The notes beneath the pieces are model-generated. The model saw only the letters and a list, made by a program, of their open reading frames with translations. It was not told where the DNA came from and ran no database searches. A stretch of DNA of 47,835 nucleotides, from assembly GCA_900317865.1 (NCBI GenBank), contig ONIK01000003.1, positions 1 through 47,835 of the forward strand. The letters are read 5' to 3'. Positions within the stretch are counted from its first letter, which is position 1. Each line of letters starts with the position of its first letter. Positions 31,272 to 40,026 of the stretch are shown one piece after another. This DNA is from an uncultured Methanobrevibacter sp. GTDB taxonomy: Archaea > Methanobacteriota > Methanobacteria > Methanobacteriales > Methanobacteriaceae. The position numbers and the translations under genes are program-made.

Positions 31272-31416
31272 GGGAGTGTCCGATAATTATTTGATTTTGA
31301 AATCTCCCTAATTTTTATTTATTTCTAAATCTAACCTCTTTTTTTATCTTTAATTATGAAATTATTTATTAAATTATCAAATATATTTATGTCAATTTTT
31401 CTATTTTTTGTTTTTT
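31272..31416 (+). repeat. Direct repeat copy A (left end of an IS/MITE-like element)
   Basis: About 145 bases nearly identical to 34135-34277; the two differ by a few bases and a 2-base indel in the middle. It begins GGGAGTGTCCGATAATTAT, the terminal inverted repeat of the downstream element, but no matching right end is visible before the adhesin gene. It is probably a truncated or decayed copy. Both copies encode a similar short hydrophobic start, MKLFIKLSNIFMSIF, that ends soon afterwards. Confidence 0.75.
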
Positions 31417-31573
31417 TATTAATTTAAGATGTTTTTTAGCACTTTAATGTCAATATGTTTGTGTATTTTTTTTAATATTGTGTGTGGTGGTGTATTGTGT
31501 TAATTCGTCGTTTATTCTTTTTGTTTTGATTCTTTTTAAGTTTTTAGATTCTTGTAATGTTGTAAAATTTCTT

Positions 31574-31747
31574 TCAGTATTGGAACTTCTTCCAGAATAA
31601 GTTTTTTTTGACTCCATTTGGGGTAATATATTTTTTTTGGATTTCGTTGATTTCAGTTCTGCATTGATCTTTGATTTTTCTTTGGGGTTCTGATGAGTAA
31701 ATGTCATGATTAGGGAATCTGGCAACTATGAATTCTATTATAATAAC
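31574..31747 (-). pseudogene. Remnant reading frame, no start codon
   Basis: An open stretch of about 58 codons reads VIIIEFIVARFPNHDIYSSE and runs on to FWKKFQY before a stop. It has no start codon in frame. An overlapping 91-codon ORF in another frame (31450-31725) is lysine- and threonine-rich with no recognisable fold. Lying next to repeat copy A, it may be the tail of a lost transposase, but I cannot match it to a family. Confidence 0.25.
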
Positions 31748-31804
31748 GTATAGTCCTTAAATATTGAATTGAGTCATGTAAGTAAGTACTTGCACTCAAA
31801 AACA

Positions 31805-31814
31805 TTTATATAAA
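31805..31814 (+). promoter_or_regulatory. TATA box of the beta-helix adhesin
   Basis: TTTATATAAA lies 79 bases before the start codon, predicting transcription near 31836 and a leader of about 55 bases with GGTGAA as ribosome site. Confidence 0.55.
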
Positions 31815-31892
31815 TTTTGTTTTTAAAATGTAATATAGAGAATTGATAAATTTAAAAAAATCAATTTTATATTATATTTTTGGTGAAGAAAA

Positions 31893-33917
31893 ATGAAATT
31901 ATTAAAAAAGTTAAACTTTTTATTCGTATTATTTTTTATCCTGTGCGTATGTATTTCTTGTGTTAGCGCGCAAGAAAATATGAATGCAACGGATGGTGTG
32001 AAAACAGATGGTGATATTCCTATTGGTTTAAATTCAGATGGAATTGGTGGAATTGATGACTTTAACAATGATTTTGGTCATCTGTCACCGGGTGAAGTTT
32101 ATAATGTGACTAAAGATTATAATCTTAATCCGGGAAAAAATAGCCAATACTCTCCTGTTATAATTCGTAATGATAATATCACTATTAATGGTAATGGCCA
32201 TATTATTGATGGGTTACATGAGTCTGCATTTTTTAAAATCACTGGAAACAATGTGAAAATATTTAATTTAAGTTTTGTTAATGGTAAGTCTGAGGCAACG
32301 TTTGTAGATTATGGTGAATTTAAAATTAATTTACGTAATCTAGAAAAAAGTCCTGTTTATTGGTCTGGTGATAATGGAGTGATGTCTGATTGTCAATTTT
32401 CAAATAATACTGCTTTTCATGGTGGTGCAATAACCTGGACTGGAAATAATGGAATTATAAACAAATGTGTGTTTATTGATAATATTGCAAGAGGTGTTGG
32501 TGGAGCAACCTATATTAATGGTATGAATATTACAATTTCCAACTCAATGTTTTTAAGATCAGCTTCCCAATTGACTGGTGAAGCAATTTATCTGGACAAG
32601 AAAAATAAAGCAATTTATCTGGACAAAGATAAATCTATCAATTATATAAACAATACCGTATCCGGAAGTAAAATCTTAGAAAGTTACATCTTTACTAATG
32701 TTGATATTAAATATTTAAATGATGTATACTATGATGTATTTGATGAACGATATGATTTGGTATCTATATTATATTCTTTAGTAGTGGGCGGTCCTGGAAA
32801 ACTGAATAATGACACAGAGTATGGTGGTGTTTATAATTTTGACAAAGGGGAGTTTATATTATCATTAAATAAATACTTTAATAAAAATATCGTATTTACT
32901 AAAAGTTATTGTTTTACTGGTGTTTTTGATTTTAATTCCGTTTTTGATAAATTATCTTATGGAAAATTTAAAAATAATTTTGTAGTAACGGTAACAAAAA
33001 AAATTAATAGCATTGAAGATTATAATGCTGCACGTACATCATATTTATATAAGGACATATATGATTATATGGAAATTATTGATAAAAGTTTAAAATATTC
33101 TCAATCCTCAAACAAGTTTGACTCTTTTAATACTATATTGCATGTTGATTTTGCAAATAAGATGAATTTCAGATCTACTGGAATATGGATACCAAGTATT
33201 TTAGGTTATAAAGTAGTTATGATTGACGGTCATGGATCAGTAATTAGAGGTTCCTATGATTCTAGTGATGAAGAAAGCTGGATGAAACTAGATAATGGAA
33301 AAGACTGTTTGGTTGTTGTTTCAAATCTTCGTTTAGAAGGATTTAATAGTGCTGTGAAGAACATGGGTGGTTGTGGTATATTAAATAATGTAATTTTTGC
33401 CCATAACAAAATGGATTACATGGTTAAAAAGGATTGGGGTGGAGCAATATTAAACTACGGATATATCCTATGCAATAATTGTACTTTTCTAGACAACTAT
33501 GCAAAAAATGGTGGAGCAATATTCAATCTCGGACAATTAGACATTATAAACTGTACTTTTCATGATAATAAGGCATATGGTAGAGGTAACCATATTTGTA
33601 TTGGAGAAAAGGGTAAACTAACGATTAATGGAGAGAATTGTACTTCAAACAATGACATAGCATTTTTTGCATCCGAATTAACTGCAGGATATATTACAGG
33701 CATAGTAGCATTAGACTTATTTGTCGGCTCTTGTATAGGTGTGATATTAATTACCATAATTGCTGGGACGATTGGCGCAATATTGGGAGGGCCTTTAGGA
33801 GTTGTATTATTAAGCACTATATGCGTTTCATGTATGGCTGTAGGTTTAGTGAGCGTGGGTGTATTCTCATATTGGGTAGTAACAACATCCAATGCGTATA
33901 ACTTTTATACAATTTAA
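31893..33917 (+). CDS. Adhesin-like beta-helix surface protein
   Basis: 674 residues. A signal peptide (MKLLKKLNFLFVLFFILCV, cleavage after the VSA near residue 26) is followed by right-handed parallel beta-helix repeats: NDNITINGNGHIIDG, NNVKIFNLSFVNGKS, NTAFHGGAITWTGNNGIINKCVF, and again CNNCTFLDNYAKNGGAIFNLGQLDIINCTF. This is the layout of the Methanobrevibacter adhesin-like proteins. Residues about 230-240 contain a 9-residue tandem duplication. The last 75 residues have two long hydrophobic segments rich in glycine, probably the membrane anchor. It lies alone between the two repeat copies. Ligand unknown. Confidence 0.85.
   Translation: MKLLKKLNFLFVLFFILCVCISCVSAQENMNATDGVKTDGDIPIGLNSDGIGGIDDFNNDFGHLSPGEVYNVTKDYNLNPGKNSQYSPVIIRNDNITINGNGHIIDGLHESAFFKITGNNVKIFNLSFVNGKSEATFVDYGEFKINLRNLEKSPVYWSGDNGVMSDCQFSNNTAFHGGAITWTGNNGIINKCVFIDNIARGVGGATYINGMNITISNSMFLRSASQLTGEAIYLDKKNKAIYLDKDKSINYINNTVSGSKILESYIFTNVDIKYLNDVYYDVFDERYDLVSILYSLVVGGPGKLNNDTEYGGVYNFDKGEFILSLNKYFNKNIVFTKSYCFTGVFDFNSVFDKLSYGKFKNNFVVTVTKKINSIEDYNAARTSYLYKDIYDYMEIIDKSLKYSQSSNKFDSFNTILHVDFANKMNFRSTGIWIPSILGYKVVMIDGHGSVIRGSYDSSDEESWMKLDNGKDCLVVVSNLRLEGFNSAVKNMGGCGILNNVIFAHNKMDYMVKKDWGGAILNYGYILCNNCTFLDNYAKNGGAIFNLGQLDIINCTFHDNKAYGRGNHICIGEKGKLTINGENCTSNNDIAFFASELTAGYITGIVALDLFVGSCIGVILITIIAGTIGAILGGPLGVVLLSTICVSCMAVGLVSVGVFSYWVVTTSNAYNFYTI
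32582..32626 (+). repeat. 27-base in-frame tandem duplication in the adhesin
   Basis: The 18-base string starting at 32582 recurs at 32609, a period of 27 bases (9 codons, IYLDK repeated). The near identity suggests a recent duplication. Confidence 0.7.
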
Positions 33918-33982
33918 AGTATTGTTTGAGTATCCTGTCAATAAATAATTTTTTCTAATTTTTTATTTTTTTTTGGTGCGAT

Positions 33983-34027
33983 AGGCAATTGACTGTGCTA
34001 CAGTTAACTGCCTCTTTATTTTTTTAT
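33983..34027 (+). terminator. Terminator of the adhesin gene
   Basis: A 14-bp stem (arms 33983-33996 and 34000-34013, 3-base loop) with one mismatch and one G-T pair is followed by a T-rich run to about 34027. It lies 66 bases after the adhesin stop. Confidence 0.7.
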
Positions 34028-34134
34028 AATAGGATGTTGTGGAAATTACAAATAGAAAATTCAAAGCAAATTTAATTATAACTAAAAATGTTTGATTTAA
34101 ACATTATTTTTTGTGTATAAAAAGTTGCATATTT

Positions 34135-34702
34135 GGGAGTGTCCGATAATTATTTGATTTTGAAATCTCCCTAATTTTTATTTATTTCTAAATCTGCCAC
34201 TTTTTCATCTTTAATTATGAAATTATTTATTAAATTATCAAATATATTTATGTCAATTTTTCTATTTTTTGTTTTTTCTTTTTTTGAGTCGCCATCAAAT
34301 CGAAAAAATAGATTATGTGGGTCACAAAAAAGTAGTCTGTGGAGTGAATTTATTTTTGTTAATTTATGTTGTTGTATGTTTAATAGTTATAAAGTCCTTC
34401 ATATATAAATATGGCTCTTTTTATCAGAAAATAAAGTAATATTTAACGATTATATTTAAATTAAAGTAATATTAAGAATTATTGTATACTAAATTGTATT
34501 TTTAACCTTAAAAATAAAAACAAATGAATAATATTTGATAAAAACTTTGTTTAAACAACTAAATAAGTAATATAGTTTAAATATTATTTAATGAATAGTT
34601 AAAATAAGTAATACTTAAAAAATTTGTTGAAATCTTTTGAAAAATAAAAACTTATGATTTCAAGCGAATAAAAGTATTACTCATTAATTATCGGACACTC
34701 GC
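34135..34702. mobile_element. 568-bp MITE-like element with terminal inverted repeats
   Basis: The ends carry a perfect 16-base inverted repeat, GAGTGTCCGATAATTA at 34137-34152 and its complement at 34685-34700. The outer two bases match at one position. No target-site duplication is evident. The first 143 bases repeat those at 31272-31416. Inside, the only reading frame (34217-34408, 63 codons) starts with a hydrophobic stretch and matches no transposase that I recognise. It looks like a non-autonomous or internally deleted insertion element; the family is unknown. Confidence 0.7.
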
Positions 34703-34837
34703 TTACTCCACTTTTTTTAAATTTAACTTTTTTTAGACAAAATAAAAAATTACAAAGTAATTTTCATCAAAAAATTTCAAATCAACAAAGTTTTGAAAGA
34801 GTCTATTTTTTATATTAATATAATCATAACTTTAATC

Positions 34838-35614
34838 ATGTCTTCATTAAATGATTGTCTTAAAAAAATTTCTATTCTGGAAGTTTTAATTATACTTCTG
34901 ATATTAATAGGTTTATCAATCCTGTTGGGATTTTATGGATATTCTATTGGTGGAGATTGGATTTATCTCGGAATTATAGTTTATTTTATATATAGATTAA
35001 GGTTTTTTGGGGAGGGATTTAAACAGGATTTCAACAATATCTTTTCTGATATATCTCCAAAATCGCTTCTTACTATAGTTTTAGTTAATGTTTTCTTTTC
35101 TTATGGGATGTTGTATATTACAATTTTTGCACAGGATAATATTCCTGGGTTAAATTCATTTTTGGCCATGTCTATACTTCCTTTACTGCCAATTAATTCA
35201 CTCTTTGGTATTGGAGCCTCTCTTTCGATAATATTTATTTCGCCGCTTTGTGAAGAGTTATTGTTCCGTGGAGTATTTTTAAACAGGCTCAAACTATTTG
35301 TTCCAACATCCTATGCAATAGCTATCACGTCAATTTTATTTGGATCGCTTCACAGCTATGGCAATATTATTTCTGCTATGGTATTTGGTGTTTGCATGTG
35401 TATTATCTTTCTTAAAACAAAGAATATATTAACCTGCATATTTGCCCATTTTTTAAACAATTTATTGGCGGAGATTTTCGTTTATATGGATTCTGGAAAT
35501 TTGATTTTCACAAATTATGTATTCATATTTGTATTTTCCATTTTGGCTATTGTATCGTTTTATTTAATTGTAATATCTATACGTCAGGAGTGGAAACATA
35601 TTGATAAAAGGTAG
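34838..35614 (+). CDS. CPBP family intramembrane glutamic protease
   Basis: Membrane protein of 258 residues with about seven to eight hydrophobic segments. The catalytic motifs are clear: CEELLFRGVFLNRL (EExxxR), then FGSLHSYGN (FxxxH) and FAHFLNN (HxxxN). CPBP proteins include CAAX prenyl endopeptidase and bacteriocin-immunity types; the substrate is not known here. ATG at 34838 is chosen because a TTTATATT box near 34809 would put transcription start almost at that codon, a leaderless message. An in-frame TTG at 34793 is possible but lies before the box. The next gene begins 9 bases downstream. Confidence 0.83.
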   Translation: MSSLNDCLKKISILEVLIILLILIGLSILLGFYGYSIGGDWIYLGIIVYFIYRLRFFGEGFKQDFNNIFSDISPKSLLTIVLVNVFFSYGMLYITIFAQDNIPGLNSFLAMSILPLLPINSLFGIGASLSIIFISPLCEELLFRGVFLNRLKLFVPTSYAIAITSILFGSLHSYGNIISAMVFGVCMCIIFLKTKNILTCIFAHFLNNLLAEIFVYMDSGNLIFTNYVFIFVFSILAIVSFYLIVISIRQEWKHIDKR

Positions 35615-35623
35615 TGATGTTTT

Positions 35624-36025
35624 ATGGATTTAAAAAAAATAGGTATCGTATTAATTTTTATTGGAATTCTTTTATCTGTATATTTTGTTGGTAATCAACA
35701 ATTTTTGGTTCCTGCATTAACAGTTACGGTTTTAGGATTTTTCATAACTGTTGTGGGTTTTGTGTCTGAGGTTAAAAAAAGAAAAGAAATCAATGATCAG
35801 TTGGATAAGGATATCACATCTGTCATTCAGCCGTTGATAACCAAATATTCAAATTTGAATAAGGAATATAAATCTTCTTTAAATGAAGAAGAATATGCCA
35901 CAAAAAGATTGGAGATTAATAAGAATTTGGAAGTTGAATTAAAAGAAAATCTTCCTTATCTTGAATCTCGTGAAATTAAAAAGATTGTTATAGAATTTAG
36001 TCGTGAACAGGATAAAATGAATTAA
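35624..36025 (+). CDS. Small two-helix membrane protein with coiled-coil tail
   Basis: 133-residue protein not recognised. Two hydrophobic segments (about residues 6-24 and 28-47) are followed by about 85 charged, helical residues (SEVKKRKEINDQLDKDI onward) that look coiled-coil-like and should lie in the cytoplasm. GTGATG precedes its ATG. It starts 9 bases after the CPBP protease gene and is probably co-transcribed with it. Function unknown. Confidence 0.65.
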   Translation: MDLKKIGIVLIFIGILLSVYFVGNQQFLVPALTVTVLGFFITVVGFVSEVKKRKEINDQLDKDITSVIQPLITKYSNLNKEYKSSLNEEEYATKRLEINKNLEVELKENLPYLESREIKKIVIEFSREQDKMN

Positions 36026-36096
36026 TTTTATCTTCACTTTTCTTTTTTGATTTGATTTTCAAAATAATATCGCTGATTTTTAATCAATACTTTTAA

Positions 36097-36132
36097 TGTA
36101 CAAAAATGTACTGCAAGGTTTTAAATAGTACA
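36097..36132 (+). promoter_or_regulatory. trp promoter with TRP-box operators
   Basis: TGTACA lies at 36097-36102 and TGTACT at 36107-36112. AGTACA at 36127-36132 is the exact reverse complement of the second. The last two bracket TTTTAAATA (36119-36127), a TATA element about 50 bases before trpE. In Methanothermobacter the repressor TrpY binds TGTACA boxes at this place to shut off trp genes when tryptophan is plentiful; the same control is inferred here. No trpY gene is adjacent. Confidence 0.75.
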
Positions 36133-36173
36133 TTATACTAATAATCATATACTAAAAAGAAATTGGTGATAAA

Positions 36174-37670
36174 ATGTTTTCCCCAAGTTTAGATGAAGTA
36201 AAAGAAATTGCTAAAGATAAGCAATATAAAAGAATACCGATATCATACGAGTTGTTTTCAGATATTGCAACTCCGATTGAGGTTTTAAGAATTTTAAAAG
36301 GTATCAGTAGACATTGTTACATGTTGGAAAGTATTGAAGATGCCGAAAATTGGGGAAGGTACAGCTTTTTAGGTTTCAATCCATTACTAGAATTTACATG
36401 CCAGAACGGTGAAGTTCAAATTAAAGGTGATGTGAACTTTACTGAATTTAATGAAGATACTATAACAATCAAAACAGACAATCCAAGTGAAATAATAAGG
36501 GATTTAATTGAAAAGAATAAATCTCCGAAATTGGAAAATTTACCTCCGTTTACTGGAGGTTTTGTAGGTTATTTTGCTTATGACTATATTAAATATGCTG
36601 AGCCTTCATTAACTCTTGATGCTGAAAATCAGGATCAATTTAAGGACATTGATATAATGCTTTTTGATAATGTAATTGCATTTGATAATTTTCGCCAAAA
36701 AATCATTATTATATCTAATATGAAGACGGATGATTTGGAAAAAAACTATAAAAAAGCATGTAAGCATTTAAAGACTATTGCTTATTTAATTATGAAAGGT
36801 AAAAAACCTAATATCCATCATTTAAAATTAAAATCTGATTTCAGGCCTGTATTCAGTCGTGAAAAATATTGTGATATGGTAAATAAAGCGAAAGAATATA
36901 TTAGGCAGGGGGATATTTTCCAGGTTGTTTTATCCAATCGTATTGAAGCTGAAATTGAAGGAAGCTTATTTGATACATACAGGGTTTTAAGGACTACGAA
37001 CCCTTCACCCTACATGTTTTATTTTTCAAGTGATGATATAGAAATTGCAGGAGCTTCTCCTGAGACATTAGTCAAAGTTAAAAATGGAAGTCTGTATACT
37101 TTTCCGCTTGCAGGAACAAGACCTCGCGGAAAAACCGATGAAGAGGATTTGGCGCTGGAAAAGGAATTGCTGGCTGATGAAAAAGAGCTGGCTGAACACA
37201 ACATGCTGGTTGATTTGGGACGCAATGATATTGGAAGAATTGCCGAAATCGGATCAGTATCTGTGGACAAGTACTTGTCTGTTGAGCGATTTTCTCATGT
37301 AATGCATATAGGTTCTACAGTTTCCGGAAAATTAAGAAATGATTTGGATGCTTTGGCTGCATTGGATTCAATATTGCCTGCTGGAACTTTGTCCGGTGCT
37401 CCAAAAATCAGGGCCTGTGAAATTATTAACGAACTTGAAGATAATAAACGTGGAATCTATGGTGGCGCTATAGGTTATATTGACTTAAGCGGAAATTTGG
37501 ATACATGCATCTCTATTAGAATAGCCTTTGCCAGAAATAATAAGGTATTTATCCGTTCAGGGGCAGGAATCGTTGCAGATAGTGTACCTGATACAGAATT
37601 TGATGAATCCATGAATAAAGCCGCTGCCGTAATCAATGCATTAAAAATAGCTGATGGAGGGTTGGAATGA
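36174..37670 (+). CDS. trpE: Anthranilate synthase component I
   Basis: Converts chorismate and ammonia or glutamine nitrogen to anthranilate. 498 residues. YMLESIEDAENWGRYSFLG carries the LES...RYSF elements that bind tryptophan for feedback inhibition. The chorismate-binding core shows VFSREKYCDMVNKAKEYIRQGDIFQVVLSNR, GASPETLVK, PLAGTRPRGKT, HNMLVDLGRNDIGR and PAGTLSGAPKIRA. GGTGAT precedes the ATG at 36174. It overlaps trpG by four bases (ATGA). First gene of the trp operon. Confidence 0.98.
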   Translation: MFSPSLDEVKEIAKDKQYKRIPISYELFSDIATPIEVLRILKGISRHCYMLESIEDAENWGRYSFLGFNPLLEFTCQNGEVQIKGDVNFTEFNEDTITIKTDNPSEIIRDLIEKNKSPKLENLPPFTGGFVGYFAYDYIKYAEPSLTLDAENQDQFKDIDIMLFDNVIAFDNFRQKIIIISNMKTDDLEKNYKKACKHLKTIAYLIMKGKKPNIHHLKLKSDFRPVFSREKYCDMVNKAKEYIRQGDIFQVVLSNRIEAEIEGSLFDTYRVLRTTNPSPYMFYFSSDDIEIAGASPETLVKVKNGSLYTFPLAGTRPRGKTDEEDLALEKELLADEKELAEHNMLVDLGRNDIGRIAEIGSVSVDKYLSVERFSHVMHIGSTVSGKLRNDLDALAALDSILPAGTLSGAPKIRACEIINELEDNKRGIYGGAIGYIDLSGNLDTCISIRIAFARNNKVFIRSGAGIVADSVPDTEFDESMNKAAAVINALKIADGGLE

Positions 37671-38236
37671 TTCTTTTAATAGATAACTATGATAGTTTTG
37701 CATATAACTTATACCAGCTGATTGGTGAAATTACGCCGGACATTACGGTTTCAAGAAATGATAAAATTACTCTGAATAAAATAAAATCTTTGAATCCTGA
37801 AGCAATTGTTTTATCTCCGGGACCGGGCAAACCTGAAAATGCAGGAATCTGTGTTGATCTTGTAAAGGAATTTGCAGGAAAAATTCCAATTTTGGGAGTT
37901 TGTTTGGGTCATCAGTCAATATGCGTTGCTTTTGGCGGAGTTGTTTCTCATGCCAAAAGATTGATGCATGGTAAATCATCAATCATATCTTTAAATGATG
38001 ATCATATTTTTAAAAATCTCGATTCAAGGATTAGTGTCGGCCGTTATCATTCTTTAAGTTTAATTGAATCAACTATTCCTGATGAATTGGAAATAATATC
38101 CAATTCCTGTGATGACGGTGAAGTTATGGCTGTCAGGCATAGGGAATATAATGTTTATGGATTGCAGTTTCATCCAGAATCAATTTTAACTCCAGACGGT
38201 TTAACAATAATTGAAAATTTTTTAAAGGGGATTTAA
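37667..38236 (+). CDS. trpG: Anthranilate synthase component II (glutaminase)
   Basis: Class I glutamine amidotransferase, 189 residues, supplying ammonia to TrpE. LIDNYDSFAYNLYQ at the start, SPGPGKPENAG, nucleophile Cys79 in GVCLGHQ, and QFHPES with the catalytic His and Glu. It is a free-standing subunit, not fused to TrpD. The ATG overlaps the trpE stop by four bases, and the stop is directly followed by the trpD ATG. Confidence 0.97.
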   Translation: MILLIDNYDSFAYNLYQLIGEITPDITVSRNDKITLNKIKSLNPEAIVLSPGPGKPENAGICVDLVKEFAGKIPILGVCLGHQSICVAFGGVVSHAKRLMHGKSSIISLNDDHIFKNLDSRISVGRYHSLSLIESTIPDELEIISNSCDDGEVMAVRHREYNVYGLQFHPESILTPDGLTIIENFLKGI

Positions 38237-39244
38237 ATGATTAGGGAAGCTATTTTAAAGGTTTCAAGAAAAGAAGACTTGACATATGATGAAGCATATC
38301 AGACAATGGATGAAATTATGAGTGGTGAAGCCAGTGAAGTTCAAATGAGTTCATACTTGACTGCAATGTCTATGAAAGGCGAAACAATTGATGAAATTAC
38401 GGCTTCAGCTAAAGCCATGAGAAACCATTGCGTCAGATTGTTAAATGATGTTGAAGCTTTGGAAATTGTAGGAACTGGTGGGGATGGTTCCAATACGTTT
38501 AATATCTCAACAACATCTTCCATAGTGATTTCTGCGGCAGGCGTCCCTGTTGCAAAACACGGAAACAGATCAGCATCAAGTAAATGTGGTGCTGCAGATG
38601 TATTGGAAGAACTTGGTGTTAATATTCATATTGATCCCGATAAAAGCTTAAAATGCTTAAAGGAGAATAATATTTGTTTTTTGTTTGCTCAAAATTATCA
38701 TATTGCAATGAAATATGTTGCCAGTGTAAGAAAAGAACTTGCAATCAGAACTATTTTCAATATTTTGGGTCCTCTGACCAATCCTGCCGGTGCAACCATG
38801 CAGGTTTTAGGTGTCTATGACAAAGAATTAGTAGAACCTTTGGCAAAAGTATTAAATAATCTTGGTGTAAAATCAGCATTGTCCGTTTATGGTACTGACG
38901 GAATGGATGAAATATCCGCAAGTGATAAAACCTGTGTCTGTGAAATTAGGGATGGTGAAACAAAATCCTATGAAATAGACCCTGAAGATTTTGGTTTTGA
39001 AAAATGCAATAAAGAGGATTTAGTCGGTGGCGATCCAAAGGAAAATGCTCAGATTACATTGGATATTCTTAAAGGTCAAAAAGGTCCAAAAAGAAATGCG
39101 GTTGTTTTAAATTCTGCTGCGGGATTGTATGTTGCAGGTGTTGTGGAGTCAATTAATGATGGTGTCAGGCTAGCTGAAGAAATCATTGATTCCGGAAAGG
39201 CATTAAAACAACTTGAAAAATTTATTGAATTTACAAACAGTTGA
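38237..39244 (+). CDS. trpD: Anthranilate phosphoribosyltransferase
   Basis: Transfers phosphoribose from PRPP to anthranilate. 335 residues; the GTGGDGSNTFNISTTSS loop binds PRPP, KHGNRSASSKCGAADVLEELG and the ILGPLTNPAG segment are family hallmarks. The ATG abuts the trpG stop and has AAAGGGGAT upstream. In Methanothermobacter trpD is last in its operon, whereas here it sits third. Confidence 0.97.
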   Translation: MIREAILKVSRKEDLTYDEAYQTMDEIMSGEASEVQMSSYLTAMSMKGETIDEITASAKAMRNHCVRLLNDVEALEIVGTGGDGSNTFNISTTSSIVISAAGVPVAKHGNRSASSKCGAADVLEELGVNIHIDPDKSLKCLKENNICFLFAQNYHIAMKYVASVRKELAIRTIFNILGPLTNPAGATMQVLGVYDKELVEPLAKVLNNLGVKSALSVYGTDGMDEISASDKTCVCEIRDGETKSYEIDPEDFGFEKCNKEDLVGGDPKENAQITLDILKGQKGPKRNAVVLNSAAGLYVAGVVESINDGVRLAEEIIDSGKALKQLEKFIEFTNS

Positions 39245-39249
39245 TTTTT

Positions 39250-40026
39250 ATGTTAGATGAAATAGTTGAAAAAACAAAAGAGCGTATTGAACTTGAAAAA
39301 TCTATTATTTCTTTAGATGATTTAAAAAGAGAAATTTCCTATTTGGAAATAAACGAGGATTTTCCATTTAAAAAAGCACTTCAGGGTGATGATATTTCAA
39401 TCATTGCAGAAGTCAAAAAGGCATCTCCTTCAAAAGGATTGATTGCTGAGGATTTTGATTACCTGCAGATTGCAAAGGAGTATGAGGAAGCCGGCGTTTC
39501 TGCAATATCTGTATTAACTGAACCCTATTTTTTTAAAGGAGATGATGATTATTTAAAAGAAATCGCTCAAAACGTTTCTGTTCCAATTTTAAGAAAAGAT
39601 TTTGTCATAGATGAATATATGATTTATCAGGCGAAATATTTGGGAGCTTCAGCCGTTTTATTGATAGTGGCTATATTGGATGTAGTGCAGTTAAAGAAAT
39701 ATTTGGATTTGGCTCACTCTTTAGGTTTATCAGCTATTGTTGAGGTTCATGACAGTACTGAAATCATGAAGGCATTAAGTGTCGGTGCTGAAATTATAGG
39801 TGTAAACAATCGTGACTTGACAGATTTCAGTGTAGATGTTGAAAATAGTATTAATCTACGTAGATGTGTTGGTGAAGATATTGTTTTTATATCTGAAAGT
39901 GGCATTAAATCAAAAGAAGATGTCACCAGATTAAAAGAAAATAATGTTGATGCAGTTTTAATAGGCGAAACTTTAATGAAAAGTGATGATAAAAAGGCTA
40001 AGGTTTTGGAGTTGAAAAATGGTTAA
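39250..40026 (+). CDS. trpC: Indole-3-glycerol-phosphate synthase
   Basis: Closes the indole ring from CdRP. 258 residues from ATG 39250; a TTG at 39241 overlapping the trpD stop is in frame. TIM-barrel motifs: IIAEVKKASPSKGLI (catalytic Lys and Glu), LTEPYFFKGD, PILRKDFVIDEY, VEVHDSTE, GVNNRDL and FISESGI. The stop overlaps the trpF start by 8 bases. Confidence 0.96.
   Translation: MLDEIVEKTKERIELEKSIISLDDLKREISYLEINEDFPFKKALQGDDISIIAEVKKASPSKGLIAEDFDYLQIAKEYEEAGVSAISVLTEPYFFKGDDDYLKEIAQNVSVPILRKDFVIDEYMIYQAKYLGASAVLLIVAILDVVQLKKYLDLAHSLGLSAIVEVHDSTEIMKALSVGAEIIGVNNRDLTDFSVDVENSINLRRCVGEDIVFISESGIKSKEDVTRLKENNVDAVLIGETLMKSDDKKAKVLELKNG

Larger units (their letters stand above)
31031..31892. 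other. Gene-poor AT-rich region upstream of the adhesin
   Basis: This region of more than 800 bases holds no intact gene that I can support. It contains repeat copy A (31272-31416), a broken reading frame on the minus strand (31574-31747) and the adhesin promoter (31805). The sequence is T-rich and looks like the remains of mobile DNA. Confidence 0.5.

Noticed and set aside
31450..31725. 91-codon minus-strand ORF as a functional protein
   Set aside because: Low-complexity Lys/Thr/Asn composition, no ribosome site, and it overlaps another broken frame next to a repeat remnant.
34217..34408. 63-codon ORF inside the MITE-like element as a real gene
   Set aside because: It has only a hydrophobic start and no recognisable domain, and the homologous frame in copy A stops after 23 codons.
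34440..34690. AT-rich repeats of TAAGTAATA type as a CRISPR array or replication origin
   Set aside because: The similar strings are short and irregularly spaced, with no unique spacers, no Cdc6/Orc1 gene nearby and no origin-recognition-box pattern.
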